The notes under the pieces were generated by a model. The model saw nothing but the letters and a program-made list of their open reading frames with translations. It did no database searches and had not been told where the DNA came from. From positions 1 to 7,414 of the forward strand of contig USBR01000045.1 of the NCBI GenBank assembly GCA_900552905.1: DNA of 7,414 nucleotides, written 5' to 3'. Position 1 is the first letter of the stretch, and the number at the start of each line of letters is the position of its first letter. A program made the translations under genes and the position numbers. Source of the DNA: an uncultured Succinatimonas sp. (GTDB lineage: Bacteria; Pseudomonadota; Gammaproteobacteria; Enterobacterales; Succinivibrionaceae). Of this stretch, positions 6,412 through 7,414 are shown piece by piece.

Positions 6412-7299
6412 CTAAGCTAGGCCCTCTTTAAGACTATTTCTATAATTGCGCAACATCTGCAATAGCACTGATAAGGCAATCAGCAAGACCCCGATATAAA
6501 AAGCAAAATTGAGCTCTTTATTTTCATGAAAGATAATCATAGCTAAGATAATGCTATAGATAGGCTCTAAATTGCCGGTTAAAGCTAAGGAAAAAGCCGA
6601 CACCCGCTTGACGGTATAGAGCTGAATGAGATACATCACAATAGTACAGATAGTGCCTAAGAAAAATAGATAGAGCCAATCTATGGGAGATGGGATAAAG
6701 TCCTGTATACCATAGCGATAAAGATAGATAGGCAAAACTAAAACAAGAGAGATAAAGCCTCCGCAAATGATATAAAAAAGCACCGACAAAACATCCTGAG
6801 CGGACGCTGATACACCTTTATTGCAGATAAAGAAACTAGCAGCTAAAAAAGATGAAAATAAGCCTACCACGATGCCTAGGCGATAACGGCTATCAAAGCC
6901 GAAAATAAACATAATGCCGGCAATACTGATAATGCTAAATATAAGCTCTACTGCGGAAATTTTCTTTTTAAAAAATAGCGGTTCACAAATAGCCGCAAAG
7001 AAACCCATAGTCGATAAAGTAGTGACGCCGATAGAAACATTACTGAGCTTAATTGACATATAGAAGGTTACTAAATGTCCCATGAGCAAAGCGCCTACAA
7101 GCATAGCCTTGCATCTTAAGGCAAAGCTTAGCTTTTGTAACGGATGGCAAAAGTATAGATAGAGAACAAAGGTCACTACCGCAATCAGCATGCGCCAAAA
7201 GACAATGCTATAAGAATCAGTCTCAATCAATCTGCCAAAAATACCCGTAAAACCGGCGATAAAAACTGACAGATGCATCAGCAAAAATACCTTGATCAT
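6412..7299 (-). CDS. EamA/DMT-superfamily membrane permease, substrate unknown
   Basis: This is an inner-membrane transporter-like protein of 295 aa with ten predicted helices, at about residues 3-22, 31-50, 64-83, 88-108, 115-134, 140-159, 168-192, 207-228, 236-257 and 264-283. They form two tandem five-helix halves, each closing in an EamA-like stretch: the proline-containing CEPLFFKKKIS in the first half and GNLEPIYSIILAMIIFHE in the second. Ten helices in two halves and a length near 300 aa fit the drug/metabolite transporter superfamily, whose members export amino acids, nucleobases or other metabolites. Nothing here shows the substrate. The ATG at 7297-7299 has AGAGAG 5 nt upstream, an acceptable ribosome site. 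Codon use is less biased than in frd or pykF, suggesting low expression. It converges on pykF and looks functionally unrelated to it. Confidence 0.85.
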   Translation of the reverse strand: MIKVFLLMHLSVFIAGFTGIFGRLIETDSYSIVFWRMLIAVVTFVLYLYFCHPLQKLSFALRCKAMLVGALLMGHLVTFYMSIKLSNVSIGVTTLSTMGFFAAICEPLFFKKKISAVELIFSIISIAGIMFIFGFDSRYRLGIVVGLFSSFLAASFFICNKGVSASAQDVLSVLFYIICGGFISLVLVLPIYLYRYGIQDFIPSPIDWLYLFFLGTICTIVMYLIQLYTVKRVSAFSLALTGNLEPIYSIILAMIIFHENKELNFAFYIGVLLIALSVLLQMLRNYRNSLKEGLA

Positions 7300-7360
7300 A
7301 AAAGCTCTCTATCTTTAATAATTTGCCTATTGTGACAAAGAGCCCCCATCTTGCCTATGT

Positions 7361-7381
7361 AAAAAAAGCTTTTGCTCTTTT
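7361..7381 (-). terminator. weak terminator-like hairpin for a gene beyond the right edge
   Basis: On the minus strand AAAAGAGC pairs with GCTTTTTT around the loop AAAA, with one G-T pair, and the 3' arm continues as a T tract. It could end a minus-strand transcript entering from beyond position 7414 before the permease gene. The stem has little GC. The remaining 7300-7414 sequence shows no open frame and no convincing promoter for the permease. Confidence 0.35.
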
Positions 7382-7414
7382 AAGGTGCACATTTTAGGAA
7401 AAGATTTAATTAAC

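Noticed and set aside
7330..7343. TGTGACAAAG as a CRP-type site upstream of the permease gene
   Set aside because: Only one half-site is present; the TCACA half is missing at the required spacing.
1..7414. Mobile element, phage attachment at the tRNA, CRISPR array or defence system
   Set aside because: No integrase, transposase, direct repeat of the tRNA end or repeat-spacer pattern is visible. The tRNA 3' end, where integration would occur, lies outside the window, and all genes are housekeeping or common transporter types.

Overview
The window looks like ordinary core chromosome of an anaerobic or facultatively anaerobic gammaproteobacterium with moderately low GC. The four-subunit, E. coli-type fumarate reductase, the PykF-type pyruvate kinase and the short Psd all point to Gammaproteobacteria. 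AT-rich spacers and the heavy use of TTA for leucine in otherwise strongly codon-biased genes make a succinate-forming gut lineage such as Succinivibrionaceae (Aeromonadales) my best guess. That placement is inference and was not tested by a search.

Layout, left to right. A tRNA-Gly(GCC) gene on the minus strand runs off the left edge and has a near-consensus promoter. Divergent from it is psd (phosphatidylserine decarboxylase, 219-1064). An AT-rich spacer of about 250 bp follows, with several TATAAT hexamers, two inverted repeats and a strong leader hairpin. The compact operon frdABCD (1321-4740) comes next and ends at a strong intrinsic terminator. pykF (4945-6354) has its own extended -10 promoter and ends at a second intrinsic terminator. 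A minus-strand ten-helix EamA/DMT-family permease of unknown substrate (6412-7299) converges on that terminator. The last 115 bp hold only its upstream region and a weak terminator-like hairpin.

How the genes relate. FrdABCD is the membrane menaquinol:fumarate oxidoreductase that makes succinate in anaerobic respiration or fermentation. PykF drains phosphoenolpyruvate to pyruvate, while the route to oxaloacetate, fumarate and succinate uses the same phosphoenolpyruvate, so two opposing arms of the branch point sit next to each other. They appear to be separate transcription units. psd supplies phosphatidylethanolamine for the membrane. tRNA-Gly(GCC), psd and frd also lie in one chromosomal neighbourhood in E. 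coli, so the left half looks like a condensed ancestral gene order.

The start codons of psd, frdA and frdD are placed by ribosome binding sites and family alignment, not at the longest open frame. I found no mobile element, CRISPR array, broken gene or convincing undescribed system. The points most worth a second look are the frd leader hairpin and spacer repeats, an enlarged periplasmic loop in FrdC, and an altered effector-loop sequence in PykF.
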